In this document: in pieces, positions 10,521-20,087 of the stretch
Position numbering within the stretch: the stretch's first letter is position 1
Layout: every line of letters begins with the position of its first letter
Source: Candidatus Omnitrophota bacterium
GTDB taxonomy: Bacteria; Ratteibacteria; UBA8468; B48-G9; JAFGKM01
Direction: 5' to 3'
Assembly: GCA_016928555.1 (NCBI GenBank)
Contig: JAFGKM010000038.1
Coordinates: forward strand, 1 to 50,253
Length of the DNA: 50,253 nt
Program-made: the position numbers and the translations under genes
The notes under the pieces: generated by a model
What the model was told of the DNA's origin: nothing
Database searches by the model: none
The model's input: the letters and a program-made list of their open reading frames with translations, nothing else

Positions 10521-10568
10521 AAATCCCCCCATACCCCCCTTTGCAAAGGGGGGATTAAGAGGGGATTT
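10521..10568. repeat. palindromic element family A (AAATCCCCCCATACCCCCCTTTGCAAAGGGGGGATTAAGAGGGGATTT)
   Basis: Near-identical copies at 17506-17555 and 21646-21693; related tandem pair at 27670-27769. Confidence 0.85.
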
Positions 10569-10582
10569 GAAGGAGAGAAAAA

Positions 10583-10894
10583 ATGTACTTATTCTTACTG
10601 ATTTTTCACATTATTATTTCCCTGCTCCTCATTGGAGCGGTGCTTTTACAGTCGGGAAAAGGCTCATCTCTTTCAAACATATTCGGAGGGGGCGGGATGG
10701 AGACTGTTTTCGGCGCTGAGACTTCAATAATTTTGAATAGAATGACTTCAGTACTGGCAATAATCTTTATAGTGAATTCAATACTTCTTGCCACTTTGCC
10801 CGGCAAACTGACAACAAGAAGCGTTCTAAAAGAAGCCGTCCAGAAAGAACAGCCTGCCGCCCCTCCCGTTCTCCCCGTAATTCCGGAAGAATGA
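10583..10894 (+). CDS. secG: preprotein translocase subunit SecG
   Basis: Two TMs, LIGAVLLQSGKGSSLSNIFGGGG. Confidence 0.92.
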   Translation: MYLFLLIFHIIISLLLIGAVLLQSGKGSSLSNIFGGGGMETVFGAETSIILNRMTSVLAIIFIVNSILLATLPGKLTTRSVLKEAVQKEQPAAPPVLPVIPEE

Positions 10895-10936
10895 CAAAAC
10901 GACCGAGAAATTTTACGGAGAATTCCGCGGGCACAA

Positions 10937-11680
10937 ATGGATAGACTTATAACGCTTCCCTCGAAAGGTACTGCTGTTTTCGTCGGAGATACGCACGGCG
11001 ATTATAAAAGCGCGAGGGTAATCGTCAAAAACTTCATCGGAAAAAAAGATTACTATGTTATTATGCTGGGGGATTACGTTGACAGGGGAGAAGATTCGCA
11101 AAAAAATATAGAGTTCCTGATTGAAACCCAGAAAGAGCATCCCAACCTCATCCTGCTTGCAGGCAACCATGAAATGTTTCCCTTGAGAGAATGCAGTCCC
11201 GCCGACTTCTGGGATTCCCTTGATAAAGAAAACTTTGAGCGCTATAAAAACTTTTTTCTGAACCTGCCTTTTGCGGTATCCGGCAGGGGCTTTATCGCTC
11301 TCCACGGAGCTCTCCCCGACATAGAAAAAATTGAGGATATAAATGATATTAAGCCGTGCGGCGCCGGATGGACAAGGATATTCTGGGGCGATTTCAGGGA
11401 CAAAGAGGGCGATTACCTCGGTGATTTTCTCGGGAGACCGAAGTTCGGCAGGGACTATTTTACGAGAGTCATGGAAAAAATAGGCAAGAACGTGCTCATC
11501 CGAGGACACGACCCGGCCGCGCCGGAGAAGATGTACGGCAACAGGTGCCTGACTATATTCACGTCTTCCGCCTTCGGCCCCAAAAAAAGAAAAATAGCGG
11601 TGTGCAGTCTGGAGAAAGAGATGCGCACCATAGACGATATGGAAATAATATCTTTGGACCTTCAGGAGATTTCAATATGA
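10937..11680 (+). CDS. PPP-family serine/threonine protein phosphatase (metallophosphoesterase)
   Basis: GDTHGD, GDYVDRG, LAGNHE signatures. Confidence 0.88.
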   Translation: MDRLITLPSKGTAVFVGDTHGDYKSARVIVKNFIGKKDYYVIMLGDYVDRGEDSQKNIEFLIETQKEHPNLILLAGNHEMFPLRECSPADFWDSLDKENFERYKNFFLNLPFAVSGRGFIALHGALPDIEKIEDINDIKPCGAGWTRIFWGDFRDKEGDYLGDFLGRPKFGRDYFTRVMEKIGKNVLIRGHDPAAPEKMYGNRCLTIFTSSAFGPKKRKIAVCSLEKEMRTIDDMEIISLDLQEISI

Positions 11681-12549
11681 GAGCGCCGAATTTCGGAGGA
11701 TATAAGCTTGACGAGGTTATCGGAGGAGGGATGTACACAAAAATATACAGGGCATCCTCTTCCCTTGCAAGGCCCATATACGGACATACCGTGGCGATAA
11801 AACTTCTTTATCTTAAAGGCACTCCGCGGGAACACGGAAAATTGATAAGCCAGTTTGAGAGAGAAGCCGAAATAGCCATAGGGCTGAACCATCCCAATAT
11901 AGTAAAGGTCCACAACTTCGGAAAGTATAACAACCAGTACGCGATAATAATGGAGTACGTGCACGGAAACAATCTTAAAGAAATACTGTACAAAAAAGAC
12001 AAACTTCCCCTTGATATTCTGGTCCGGATACTTTATGAAGCCGGGCAGGGGCTTGCGCACATTCATAATAACAACATCGTGCACAAGGACGTAAAACCTG
12101 ACAACATACTTGTTTCGGCTGATTTCAACACCGTAAAGATGACGGATTTCGGGATAGCCAAGCTTCCCAAAAGGCTGTGGCAGAAAGATATCTTTCCGAA
12201 GGGGGGGACGGTAACAAAATACGGGACTATCTCTTACGTGGCCCCCGAACAGACCGAAGGCAAAGCTGATTTCCGTTCGGACATATACAGCTTCGGGGTT
12301 ACAATAGACGAAGTAATAACGGCAAAACTGGAAACACCTGACAACCCCGAAAAAAACATGGATGATTATTTTAAGCGGATAGACGTGCGCAGTTACAGGA
12401 AGAACATAGGCAAACAGCTTATTTTGTGCAATGATTTCATAATACCGCACGGACTCAAGGATATCATCAAAAAAGCGACTAACAGGGAGAGCTTGTTAAG
12501 ATACTCCTCCATGGAAGAATTGCTCAGGGATTTGAATCAATTTTCATAA
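11677..12549 (+). CDS. eukaryote-like serine/threonine protein kinase, apparently soluble
   Basis: VAIKLL, HKDVKPDNIL, TDFGIAKL, APEQ motifs; ATGA overlap with the phosphatase stop sets start at 11677. Confidence 0.88.
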   Translation: MRAPNFGGYKLDEVIGGGMYTKIYRASSSLARPIYGHTVAIKLLYLKGTPREHGKLISQFEREAEIAIGLNHPNIVKVHNFGKYNNQYAIIMEYVHGNNLKEILYKKDKLPLDILVRILYEAGQGLAHIHNNNIVHKDVKPDNILVSADFNTVKMTDFGIAKLPKRLWQKDIFPKGGTVTKYGTISYVAPEQTEGKADFRSDIYSFGVTIDEVITAKLETPDNPEKNMDDYFKRIDVRSYRKNIGKQLILCNDFIIPHGLKDIIKKATNRESLLRYSSMEELLRDLNQFS

Positions 12550-14456
12550 TGAGGACTAAAACAATCGCGCTTGTTTTTTTAATTTTGTGCCTTGCGGGAT
12601 GCCGCTTTCAGGCAGGGGGTAAAAACCCTTCCGACGACACTATCGTTCTTTCAACCGGAACGGACCCCAAGTCATTCAATCCCGTAATAGCTAAAGAAAC
12701 CAGCACGACGGCAATTACAGGCTTTATATTCCAGGGTTTGACGGAAACCGACGGGGTAACTCTGGAAGTCAAGCCTTGCCTCGCAAAAAGATGGGAGCAT
12801 GACGGGAGCGGCAGGATATGGAGATTTTTTCTCAGGGAAGACGTTAAATGGAATGACGGGAATGATTTCACCGCAGACGACGTTATATTCACCTTCAACC
12901 GGCTGATATACAACCCGGATATTCCAACCAGCAGCAGGGACGTCCTTAATATTGACGGAAAACCCTTTAAGGTCAGAAAAATAGACGCACATACGGTAGA
13001 ATTCGCTCTCCCCGATAAATTCGCACCTTTTCTTCAGTTGATGAGCCAGGAGATACTCCCCCGGCATAAGCTTGCATCCGCCGTTGAAGAAGGAGTTTTC
13101 AACAGCCGCTGGGGCGTAAACGAAAAGGTTGAAAATATCGTGGGGACGGGGCCTTTCATGCTTGAGGAATACAGGCCTGCCGAATGGATAATACTGAAAA
13201 AAAATCCGCTGTACTGGAAAAAAGACGGGGCGGGAATTTCTCTGCCCTATATTGAAAGAATTGTTTTCCTGATAATAGCCGATACCAATATGGCCGTCCT
13301 CAAATTCAAAACGGGAGAGATAGATTTGATACCGGTGAGAGGGCAGGATTATCCGGTACTGAAGCCTTTTGAGAAAGAACATGATTTTACGATATACGAG
13401 ATGGGGCCTTCCATGGGTTCCGAATTCATCGCCTTTAACCAGAACATACAGGCGCCGGCTTCCATGCATAAGAAAGAGTGGTTCGGTAACAGGAATTTCA
13501 GGAGAGCGGTGGCACATTCAATCGACAAAAAAAGCATTTCAAAAAACGTTTACGGCGGATTCGCCATACCTCAATACGGGCCGATGAACGTTTCCTCGGG
13601 ATTTTTCAACAATCCGGAAATAAGAAAATACGCATACGATATTGAAAAAGCGGGGGAGATATTAAGACAGGAAAGTTTTTACAGAAAAAACGGGGCGCTT
13701 TTTGACAAGCGGGGCAATCCGGTGGAATTCACTATCATCACAAACAGCAATAACTTTGAAAGGATACAGATTGCAAACATAGTACAGGACGACCTTAAGA
13801 AGCTCGGGATGAAAGTAAACCTTCTGCCCGTGGAATTCAATACCATGGTGACGCAGATAAGCGTCACAAGAAACTGGGAATCGGTTATAATCGGACTGAC
13901 CGGAGGCATAGAGCCTCACGGAGGGAAAAACGTCTGGCATACGGACGGCCAGCTGCATATCTGGAACATGGAGCCGGATGAAAAGAACGTCGCCTCATGG
14001 GAAAGGAAAATCAATTTAATATTTGAAGAGGGCGTAAAACGGCTGGACCCGGCAGGCAGGAAAAAACTATATGACGAGTGGCAGGAAATAACGGCAGAAG
14101 AACTGCCGCTGATATATACGGCAAGTCCCTCGGCCATGAGTGCGGTGAGAAACCGCTTCGGGAACCTCAAGCCGACCGTATACGGAGGAGCTCTGCATAA
14201 CATAGAGGAGATTTACATAAAGGGAGACGAAGAGAAAAGGTTGAGATTGCCGCTGAATATTCACCCCCTCCTTTTATCCTCCCCCCTCGAGGGGGAGGAA
14301 GATAGGTGGGGGGGCAATCTTTTCCGGCTCGCAATGACAATAAGCGTCATTTCACGATTTTTAAAGAAAAATGGAAACGTACAGATTGAGGATATATTAC
14401 TCAAAAACAGGGATTGCAAGGTTTATATCAGAGAAAAACCTGCAGAAGATTATTGA
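12549..14456 (+). CDS. ABC-type peptide/nickel substrate-binding lipoprotein (SBP family 5)
   Basis: Lipobox LAGC; SBP_bac_5 signature region GTDPKSFNPV..., FRRAVAHSIDKK; C-terminus is read-through of repeat DNA. Confidence 0.88.
   Translation: MRTKTIALVFLILCLAGCRFQAGGKNPSDDTIVLSTGTDPKSFNPVIAKETSTTAITGFIFQGLTETDGVTLEVKPCLAKRWEHDGSGRIWRFFLREDVKWNDGNDFTADDVIFTFNRLIYNPDIPTSSRDVLNIDGKPFKVRKIDAHTVEFALPDKFAPFLQLMSQEILPRHKLASAVEEGVFNSRWGVNEKVENIVGTGPFMLEEYRPAEWIILKKNPLYWKKDGAGISLPYIERIVFLIIADTNMAVLKFKTGEIDLIPVRGQDYPVLKPFEKEHDFTIYEMGPSMGSEFIAFNQNIQAPASMHKKEWFGNRNFRRAVAHSIDKKSISKNVYGGFAIPQYGPMNVSSGFFNNPEIRKYAYDIEKAGEILRQESFYRKNGALFDKRGNPVEFTIITNSNNFERIQIANIVQDDLKKLGMKVNLLPVEFNTMVTQISVTRNWESVIIGLTGGIEPHGGKNVWHTDGQLHIWNMEPDEKNVASWERKINLIFEEGVKRLDPAGRKKLYDEWQEITAEELPLIYTASPSAMSAVRNRFGNLKPTVYGGALHNIEEIYIKGDEEKRLRLPLNIHPLLLSSPLEGEEDRWGGNLFRLAMTISVISRFLKKNGNVQIEDILLKNRDCKVYIREKPAEDY
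14244..14336. repeat. nested palindromic element: AGATTGCC ... CTCGAG-centred C/G hairpin ... GGCAATCT ... CTCGCAATGAC
   Basis: AGATTGCC/GGCAATCT inverted arms around TCCTCCCCCCTCGAGGGGGAGGA; related to elements at 37412 and 41347 and to the C-rich family. Confidence 0.7.
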
Positions 14457-14946
14457 ACGGACATTGAGAAGGGCAGATGTTCCTTTGAAATATACCGAAG
14501 GTTTCAGCCCCCATCCGAAAATAAGCTTCGGGCATCCTCTGCCCGTCGGCGTTTCGGGCGAAAGCGAGTGCTTTGACGTGTATCTTGCCGGAAAATTCGA
14601 CATCCCGGGATTTATGGATAAAAGCGGGGAATTCCTCCCCGAGGGGGTCTCCTTTACTTACGCGGAGCGGATAAGCAAAGACGCTCCTTCCATAAACAGC
14701 ATGGAAACCTATGCACGTTATACATTGGAAGCAAACAAAGAACTTCATCCCGAAACACTGCAGGAGTTCGGAAGGATACTCAATATTGATAAAAACAGGG
14801 CGGTTTTACTTATAAAAATAAACAATTTCAGCCACAAAGGCCTTACGGGACTGTTGATTGACGGGACGATAAGCAGTATAAGGCGGAACATTTCGCGGGA
14901 GAAACAGGAAAATGAACAAAGAATACAGAATGCTGATAAGCAATGA
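14371..14946 (+). CDS. TIGR03936-like (DUF2344) radical-SAM-linked protein
   Basis: RIYYSKTGIARFIS...TEGFSPHPKISFGHPLPVGVSGESECFDVYL; adjacent to rng as commonly seen. Confidence 0.85.
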   Translation: METYRLRIYYSKTGIARFISEKNLQKIIERTLRRADVPLKYTEGFSPHPKISFGHPLPVGVSGESECFDVYLAGKFDIPGFMDKSGEFLPEGVSFTYAERISKDAPSINSMETYARYTLEANKELHPETLQEFGRILNIDKNRAVLLIKINNFSHKGLTGLLIDGTISSIRRNISREKQENEQRIQNADKQ

Positions 14947-16360
14947 ACAATTTCTGACGCGGGCGGCAATTATGTCGGGCGGAAGGGTGGAATATCTTTT
15001 TGTGTCCAGGCAGGATACCGGCGCCTGCGTCGCCAATATTTACAAGGGGCGGATTGAAAGAATCGTAACCGGGCTCAATGCGGCTTTTGTCAATATAGGG
15101 GAATCACGCAACGGATTTCTCCCTTTCGGCAAGGACGAACCGCTGTACCGCATGCCCGAGCCTGAAGAAGCGGGTTCCAAACAGCCGCAAACAACCCGCA
15201 GAACGGGAGAAGAACTCATAGTGCAGGCTGTAAGGCCGGGTACATCCGAAAAAGGGATGAAGCTGACAACAAAAGTTTCCATACCCGGAAGGTACATTAT
15301 CCTCATCCCTGATTCTTCGCTGAGGACGCTCTCAAAAAAAATAACGGACAGGAAAGAAAGAGAACGGCTTCTGAATATTGCGAATAAAAGGATTTTTGAC
15401 AATACGGGCTTCATAATACGCACGGCCGCGGAAGGAAAAAACGAAGGCTATATCATAAGGGAGCTCAAGATTCTGCTCAGCATATGGAGCAAAGCGAAAA
15501 GACATGCCAGGATGAAAAAAGCGCCTTCGCTCGTCTGGAAAGAAGAGCCGGTTTATATAAACGCAGTCAGGGACTATGTAACATCCGATTTTAAGCAGAT
15601 TATCGTTGACGATGAAAGAACGTATAGGGAGGTAAAGAGATACGTCAATCTCTTTCTCCCCGAAATGCGCGGGAAGGTTCTTCTGCACAAGGAACGGATT
15701 CCTCTCTTTTTGAAACACGGCCTTGAGAAGGAAATAGAAAATTTTCTTGCAAAAAAAGTTTCACTTCCGTCGGGAGGCTCTCTGATAATTGAAGAAGGGG
15801 AAACCCTGAACGCGATAGACGTAAACAGCGGCAGCAGCGACAAATCCGGCATCAGGGAAACAATCCTGAACGCTAACCTTGAAGCCGCCGAGGAGATACC
15901 GAGGCAAATAAGAGCGAGGAACCTTTCCGGCCTGATAGTCGTTGATTTCATAGACATGAAACACCAGAGGGAAAGAAGAAAAGTTTTTAAAACGCTGAGC
16001 GACAACCTTGAGATAGACAAGGCGCAGACGAAGATTCTTTCAATATCAAAACTCGGAATAGTGGAGATGAGCAGGGAAAAAACCGACTTTAAACTTTCTG
16101 ACCTGCTTCTGGAAAAGTGCGAAAGGTGCAAGGGAACCGGCTACGTGAAGAATGTGTTTTTTTCCGCACTAAAATTGAGAAACGAGGTGCTGTCACGCAT
16201 CGCAAAAAACCCGGGAAGGAAATTTACCGTTGAATCGTCAAGCAATATTTACGAGTTTATCAACGGCAATAAGCTTCTGAGCGAAATGCTGAAAAAACAC
16301 AGAATACGCTTAAGGGAAGTCCATGCATTCAGAGAATCGGAGTTCAAGATTATAGACTGA
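14912..16360 (+). CDS. rng: ribonuclease G (RNase E/G family)
   Basis: S1-like N-terminus, AIDVNSGS, CERCKGTGYV zinc-link motif. Confidence 0.92.
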   Translation: MNKEYRMLISNEQFLTRAAIMSGGRVEYLFVSRQDTGACVANIYKGRIERIVTGLNAAFVNIGESRNGFLPFGKDEPLYRMPEPEEAGSKQPQTTRRTGEELIVQAVRPGTSEKGMKLTTKVSIPGRYIILIPDSSLRTLSKKITDRKERERLLNIANKRIFDNTGFIIRTAAEGKNEGYIIRELKILLSIWSKAKRHARMKKAPSLVWKEEPVYINAVRDYVTSDFKQIIVDDERTYREVKRYVNLFLPEMRGKVLLHKERIPLFLKHGLEKEIENFLAKKVSLPSGGSLIIEEGETLNAIDVNSGSSDKSGIRETILNANLEAAEEIPRQIRARNLSGLIVVDFIDMKHQRERRKVFKTLSDNLEIDKAQTKILSISKLGIVEMSREKTDFKLSDLLLEKCERCKGTGYVKNVFFSALKLRNEVLSRIAKNPGRKFTVESSSNIYEFINGNKLLSEMLKKHRIRLREVHAFRESEFKIID

Positions 16361-16396
16361 TACCGGTTTGATTTCATACATGGAGCTTTGCGTCAG

Positions 16397-16472
16397 TCCG
16401 CCAAAGTTTTAGTGGCGGATTGCCTGCGCCGGCCGGCTTCCTCAACGTACTTCAGTACGTCTTGTCGCCGGC
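16397..16472. repeat. palindrome cluster: TCCGCCA/TGGCGGA hairpin plus GCCGGC...ACGTACT-TC-AGTACGT...GCCGGC
   Basis: Perfect 7-bp arms for both hairpins, read directly from sequence. Confidence 0.65.
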
Positions 16473-16635
16473 CTCCTCAGTTCTTGCAAACAGCGCTTCG
16501 GTCAACGGTCTCGCCGACTCGACCTTATAGCTATGCGGCGCTCCTTCCTCGTCGCACCAGCTCCCCCGCTCTCTGGTGAGCTCAAATAGGTATTACTATA
16601 CGATTGACGTCAAATTTGTATAAACCCGCTTTGAT

Positions 16636-16664
16636 TTGACACAACCGGAGTTAAGTTATATATT
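16636..16664 (+). promoter_or_regulatory. sigma70-like promoter TTGACA-17-TATATT upstream of iolB-like gene
   Basis: -35 16636-16641, -10 16659-16664. Confidence 0.65.
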
Positions 16665-16688
16665 ATTGGGAATATTTGGAGAATAAGT

Positions 16689-17471
16689 ATGGCTAAGAGA
16701 TATAAAGTAAACGGTTTTCACGGATATCAGAAGATAGTTGCGCCGGAAAATTCAGACTTGAAGAAAATCAATCTCGCCTTCATCAAAAATCCGGAAAGCG
16801 GCAAATATGAAGGGTTGACTGCCGGCGAGGAGAGTGCCTTTATCCTGACTCAGGGAAACATACGGTTTTTCCTTGAGGGCAAACTGCTCGGTGAATTATC
16901 AAGAAAAAACGTTTTTGACGAACCTCCTTCCGGAGTCTACCTGCCGCCTTATTCGAATTATTCAATTGTATTCGTAAAAGAAAGCGAAATATGCGTGGCA
17001 AGCTGTACGGCTGCGGGGAAAAACAAGGCAAGGCTGATTGAAAAAAGGGATGTAAGGGTGAAAAGGGTGGGGGAAGAGCCGTTTTTGAGGAGCATGAACG
17101 AAATCATGCCCGAAGATTTTCCCGCGGAAAAACTTATAATTGGCGAAACCATAACCGATCCGGGAAACTGGGCGAGCTACCCGCCGCATAAGCACGATAC
17201 CGACAAGCCGAATGAAGAAACGGTTTTTGAAGAATTATATTATTTCAAGATAGCGCCGAGGACGGGATTCGGCTCAATAAGGATTTTCAGCAATCCCGAA
17301 GACAATATTTTTCTGATAAAAAACGATGAGGTTGTTACGATACCCAGAGGATATCACCCCGTTTCCGTCGCCCCTAAGCATCAGTTGTACTATCTTTGGG
17401 TTCTTGCAGGCGAAACAAGGAAACTGATATCCTTCGTACATCCCGATTACAGATTCAACGGCAAACCGTAG
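16689..17471 (+). CDS. 5-deoxy-glucuronate isomerase family (IolB-like)
   Basis: Cupin ASYPPHKHDTDKPNEETVFEELYYFK...GYHPVSVAPKHQLYYLWVLAG. Confidence 0.85.
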   Translation: MAKRYKVNGFHGYQKIVAPENSDLKKINLAFIKNPESGKYEGLTAGEESAFILTQGNIRFFLEGKLLGELSRKNVFDEPPSGVYLPPYSNYSIVFVKESEICVASCTAAGKNKARLIEKRDVRVKRVGEEPFLRSMNEIMPEDFPAEKLIIGETITDPGNWASYPPHKHDTDKPNEETVFEELYYFKIAPRTGFGSIRIFSNPEDNIFLIKNDEVVTIPRGYHPVSVAPKHQLYYLWVLAGETRKLISFVHPDYRFNGKP

Positions 17472-17505
17472 AATAAGTCTGAGGGCAATTCAGTTCCCTC
17501 TCACA

Positions 17506-17555
17506 AAATCCCCCCATTCCCCCCTTTGACAAAGGGGGGACTTAAGAGGGGATTT
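17506..17555. repeat. palindromic element family A
   Basis: AAATCCCCCCATTCCCCCCTTTGACAAAGGGGGGACTTAAGAGGGGATTT. Confidence 0.85.
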
Positions 17556-17575
17556 CAGAACGAGGAGGAGCAAAA

Positions 17576-18400
17576 ATGGAATATCTGGACAGGATGTTTT
17601 CTCTAAAAGGAAAAACGGCTGTTATAACGGGAGGAGCGGGAATACTGGGCGGCGAAATATCCCGCGGACTGGGACGTGCCGGCGCAAAGATTATCATATG
17701 CGACCTGAAGAATGCAGGAGAGGCGGCGGCGGACCTCGGCAAAGAAAATATCGAGGCTGACGGTTTCTTTATAGACGTTCTCAAAAAAAACGTAATAGAG
17801 GAGGCCGCGGCAGGCATTATTGACAGGCACAAAAGAGTGGATATTCTCATAAACGCCGCCGGCGGCAATCTGAAGGAAGCAACGACGTCAGCCGACCTTT
17901 CATTCTTCGACCTGCCTCTTGCGGCGATGGAAAAAGTGATCGCCCTGAACCTTTTCGGCGGCGCAATACTTCCCTCGCAGGTATTCGGGAAAGAAATGAT
18001 AAAAAATTCGGACGGAGGGACAATAATCAACATCTCTTCCATGAACGCTTTCCGTCCCCTCACGAGAATACCGGGGTACTCCGCCGCAAAGGCGGCCGTG
18101 AGCAATTTTACGCAGTGGCTCGCAGTCCATCTCGCGCAGGAATACAATAAGAAGATACGCGTCAACGCCATAGCTCCGGGTTTTTTCCTGACTACGCAGA
18201 ACAAGTATCTGCTTACAGACGAAAAAGGCGGGCTTACGCAGAGAGGACAGTCTATCATAAATCACACCCCGATGGGGAAATTCGGGGAACAATCGGACCT
18301 GGCGGGCATCTGCATATACCTCGCCTCGGAAGCTTCGGGCTTTGTCACAGGAACGGTGATACCGGTGGATGGAGGGTTCAGCGCATTCTCCGGCGTATAG
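17576..18400 (+). CDS. SDR family oxidoreductase (possible D-mannonate oxidoreductase-type)
   Basis: TGGAGILGGEISRGLG, YSAAKAAV, PVDGGFSAFSGV. Confidence 0.85.
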   Translation: MEYLDRMFSLKGKTAVITGGAGILGGEISRGLGRAGAKIIICDLKNAGEAAADLGKENIEADGFFIDVLKKNVIEEAAAGIIDRHKRVDILINAAGGNLKEATTSADLSFFDLPLAAMEKVIALNLFGGAILPSQVFGKEMIKNSDGGTIINISSMNAFRPLTRIPGYSAAKAAVSNFTQWLAVHLAQEYNKKIRVNAIAPGFFLTTQNKYLLTDEKGGLTQRGQSIINHTPMGKFGEQSDLAGICIYLASEASGFVTGTVIPVDGGFSAFSGV

Positions 18401-18432
18401 GAAAAAACAAGTTACAAGTGCCGTTTTCTGTC

Positions 18433-18457
18433 ATTCTTGCGGACAGTAAGCAGGAAT
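18433..18457. repeat. degenerate GTCATTCYTGC...GCAGGAATC palindrome (family D-like)
   Basis: ATTCTTGC/GCAGGAAT arms with one G-U pair. Confidence 0.4.
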
Positions 18458-18535
18458 CTTAAATAGAAACAAAATCATGAACCCCTCACTTTGAAAGTTT
18501 AGTATTAGAGGGTTCGGGGTAAAGGAGAAAAGGAA

Positions 18536-20029
18536 ATGAACGGAAAAGCTGATATAGGCGTAATCGGAATGGAAGTAATGGGAAAGAACCTGGCGTTGAA
18601 TATGGAAAGCCGGGGGTATACCGTTGCGGTGTTCAACAGGACGGAATCAAAAACAAAGGATTTCATTGAGGGGCCGGCCAAAGGGAAAAACTTTGTTCCT
18701 TCGTATGAACTTCAGAACTTCGTATCATCACTTAAAACGCCGAGAAAAATAATGCTGATGGTCAAGGAAGGCGCGCCGGTTGACGGATTCATAGAAAAAC
18801 TTCTTCCGCTTCTTGACAAGGGAGACCTCGTCATAGACGGCGGAAATTCCTTCTTTAAGGATACCATCAGGAGAAACTCTGAACTGACGGAGAAGGGCAT
18901 CCTATTTATAGGAACGGGAGTTTCCGGAGGAGAAGAAGGCGCCCTGAAGGGCCCGGCAATCATGCCCGGGGGACAGAAAGAAGCTTATCAGCTGGTTGAA
19001 AAGATTTTCACGGACATTTCGGCAAAAGCGGAAGACGGAAAGCCCTGCGTAACCTACATAGGACCGAACGGCGCCGGGCATTTCGTGAAGACAACGCACA
19101 ACGGAATAGAATACGGCGACATGCAGTTGATAGGGGAATGCGCATCGGTATTCAAGAAAACGGGAATGAACGCCGAGGAAATCGCCGGAATCATGGAAAA
19201 ATGGAACGGGAAAAGCGATATCCTCCGCTCCTACCTCATAGAGATAACCGCCGACAGCATGAAGGAAAAGAACAAGGCGGGAGAAGGCTATCTGGTGGAC
19301 ATAGTGGCGGACATCACCAGAATGAAAGGCACGGGGACGTGGACCATACAGAGCGCTCTGGAATTGCTCGTACCGGTTCCCACCATAGCATCGGCCGTCT
19401 TTTCCAGAGAGATGTCGCAGGATAAGGACCTGCGCCTGAAAATGGGAACCATACTCAACATTCCCGAAGCGGAAAAACTGCCGGAAGACAAACAAAAATT
19501 GATAGATATCGCTCACGACGCCCTCTACATAGCCAAGATATCGTCCTATGCCCAGGGGCTGGCTCTCCTGCAGGCGGCGTCGCGGGAATACAAGTTTGAG
19601 CTGAACCTCGGAGAGATAGCGCAGATATGGCGCGGCGGATGCATCATACGCGCGCAGTTCCTTGACGAAATAACAAAGGCTTACAAGGAAAACCCCAGCC
19701 TGCCGAACCTTCTGGCATCTCCGAAATTCTCCGATTTCGTCAACAAGAACCTGTGGAAGCTGGCACGGTTCATTGAGATAGCGCATAAATCAGGAGTTTC
19801 GGCGCTCGGCATGGCATCCTCTTACGACTACATACTGCAGATTGCCTCGCCCGTTATGGTATCTGCACAGGTTTCCGCTCTGCAGAGGGATTATTTCGGC
19901 GCGCACGGGTACTTCAAAATCGGAGGGGAAAAACAGCCGGAGATAATAACCAACAGCGAAAAGAAGATGAGAGAATTCCATACTGAATGGATGCTCCCGG
20001 GCAGGCCGGAAAAAGAAATAACCAAATAA
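18536..20029 (+). CDS. gnd: 6-phosphogluconate dehydrogenase (decarboxylating)
   Basis: IGVIGMEVMGKNLALNMESRGY, GPNGAGHFVKTTHNGIEYGDMQ, WRGGCIIRA. Confidence 0.96.
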   Translation: MNGKADIGVIGMEVMGKNLALNMESRGYTVAVFNRTESKTKDFIEGPAKGKNFVPSYELQNFVSSLKTPRKIMLMVKEGAPVDGFIEKLLPLLDKGDLVIDGGNSFFKDTIRRNSELTEKGILFIGTGVSGGEEGALKGPAIMPGGQKEAYQLVEKIFTDISAKAEDGKPCVTYIGPNGAGHFVKTTHNGIEYGDMQLIGECASVFKKTGMNAEEIAGIMEKWNGKSDILRSYLIEITADSMKEKNKAGEGYLVDIVADITRMKGTGTWTIQSALELLVPVPTIASAVFSREMSQDKDLRLKMGTILNIPEAEKLPEDKQKLIDIAHDALYIAKISSYAQGLALLQAASREYKFELNLGEIAQIWRGGCIIRAQFLDEITKAYKENPSLPNLLASPKFSDFVNKNLWKLARFIEIAHKSGVSALGMASSYDYILQIASPVMVSAQVSALQRDYFGAHGYFKIGGEKQPEIITNSEKKMREFHTEWMLPGRPEKEITK

Positions 20030-20087
20030 TAAACGTTCTATGAAGAAAGGCAATCTTCGCATGACGCTTCATAACAGACAAAACTAA

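Noticed and set aside
18902-19786. 294-aa antisense ORF opposite gnd
   Set aside because: Lies entirely opposite a strongly conserved CDS; no recognisable domain; typical codon-bias artefact. The same applies to 8931-9623, 11662-12450, 12672-13517 and 20456-21070.
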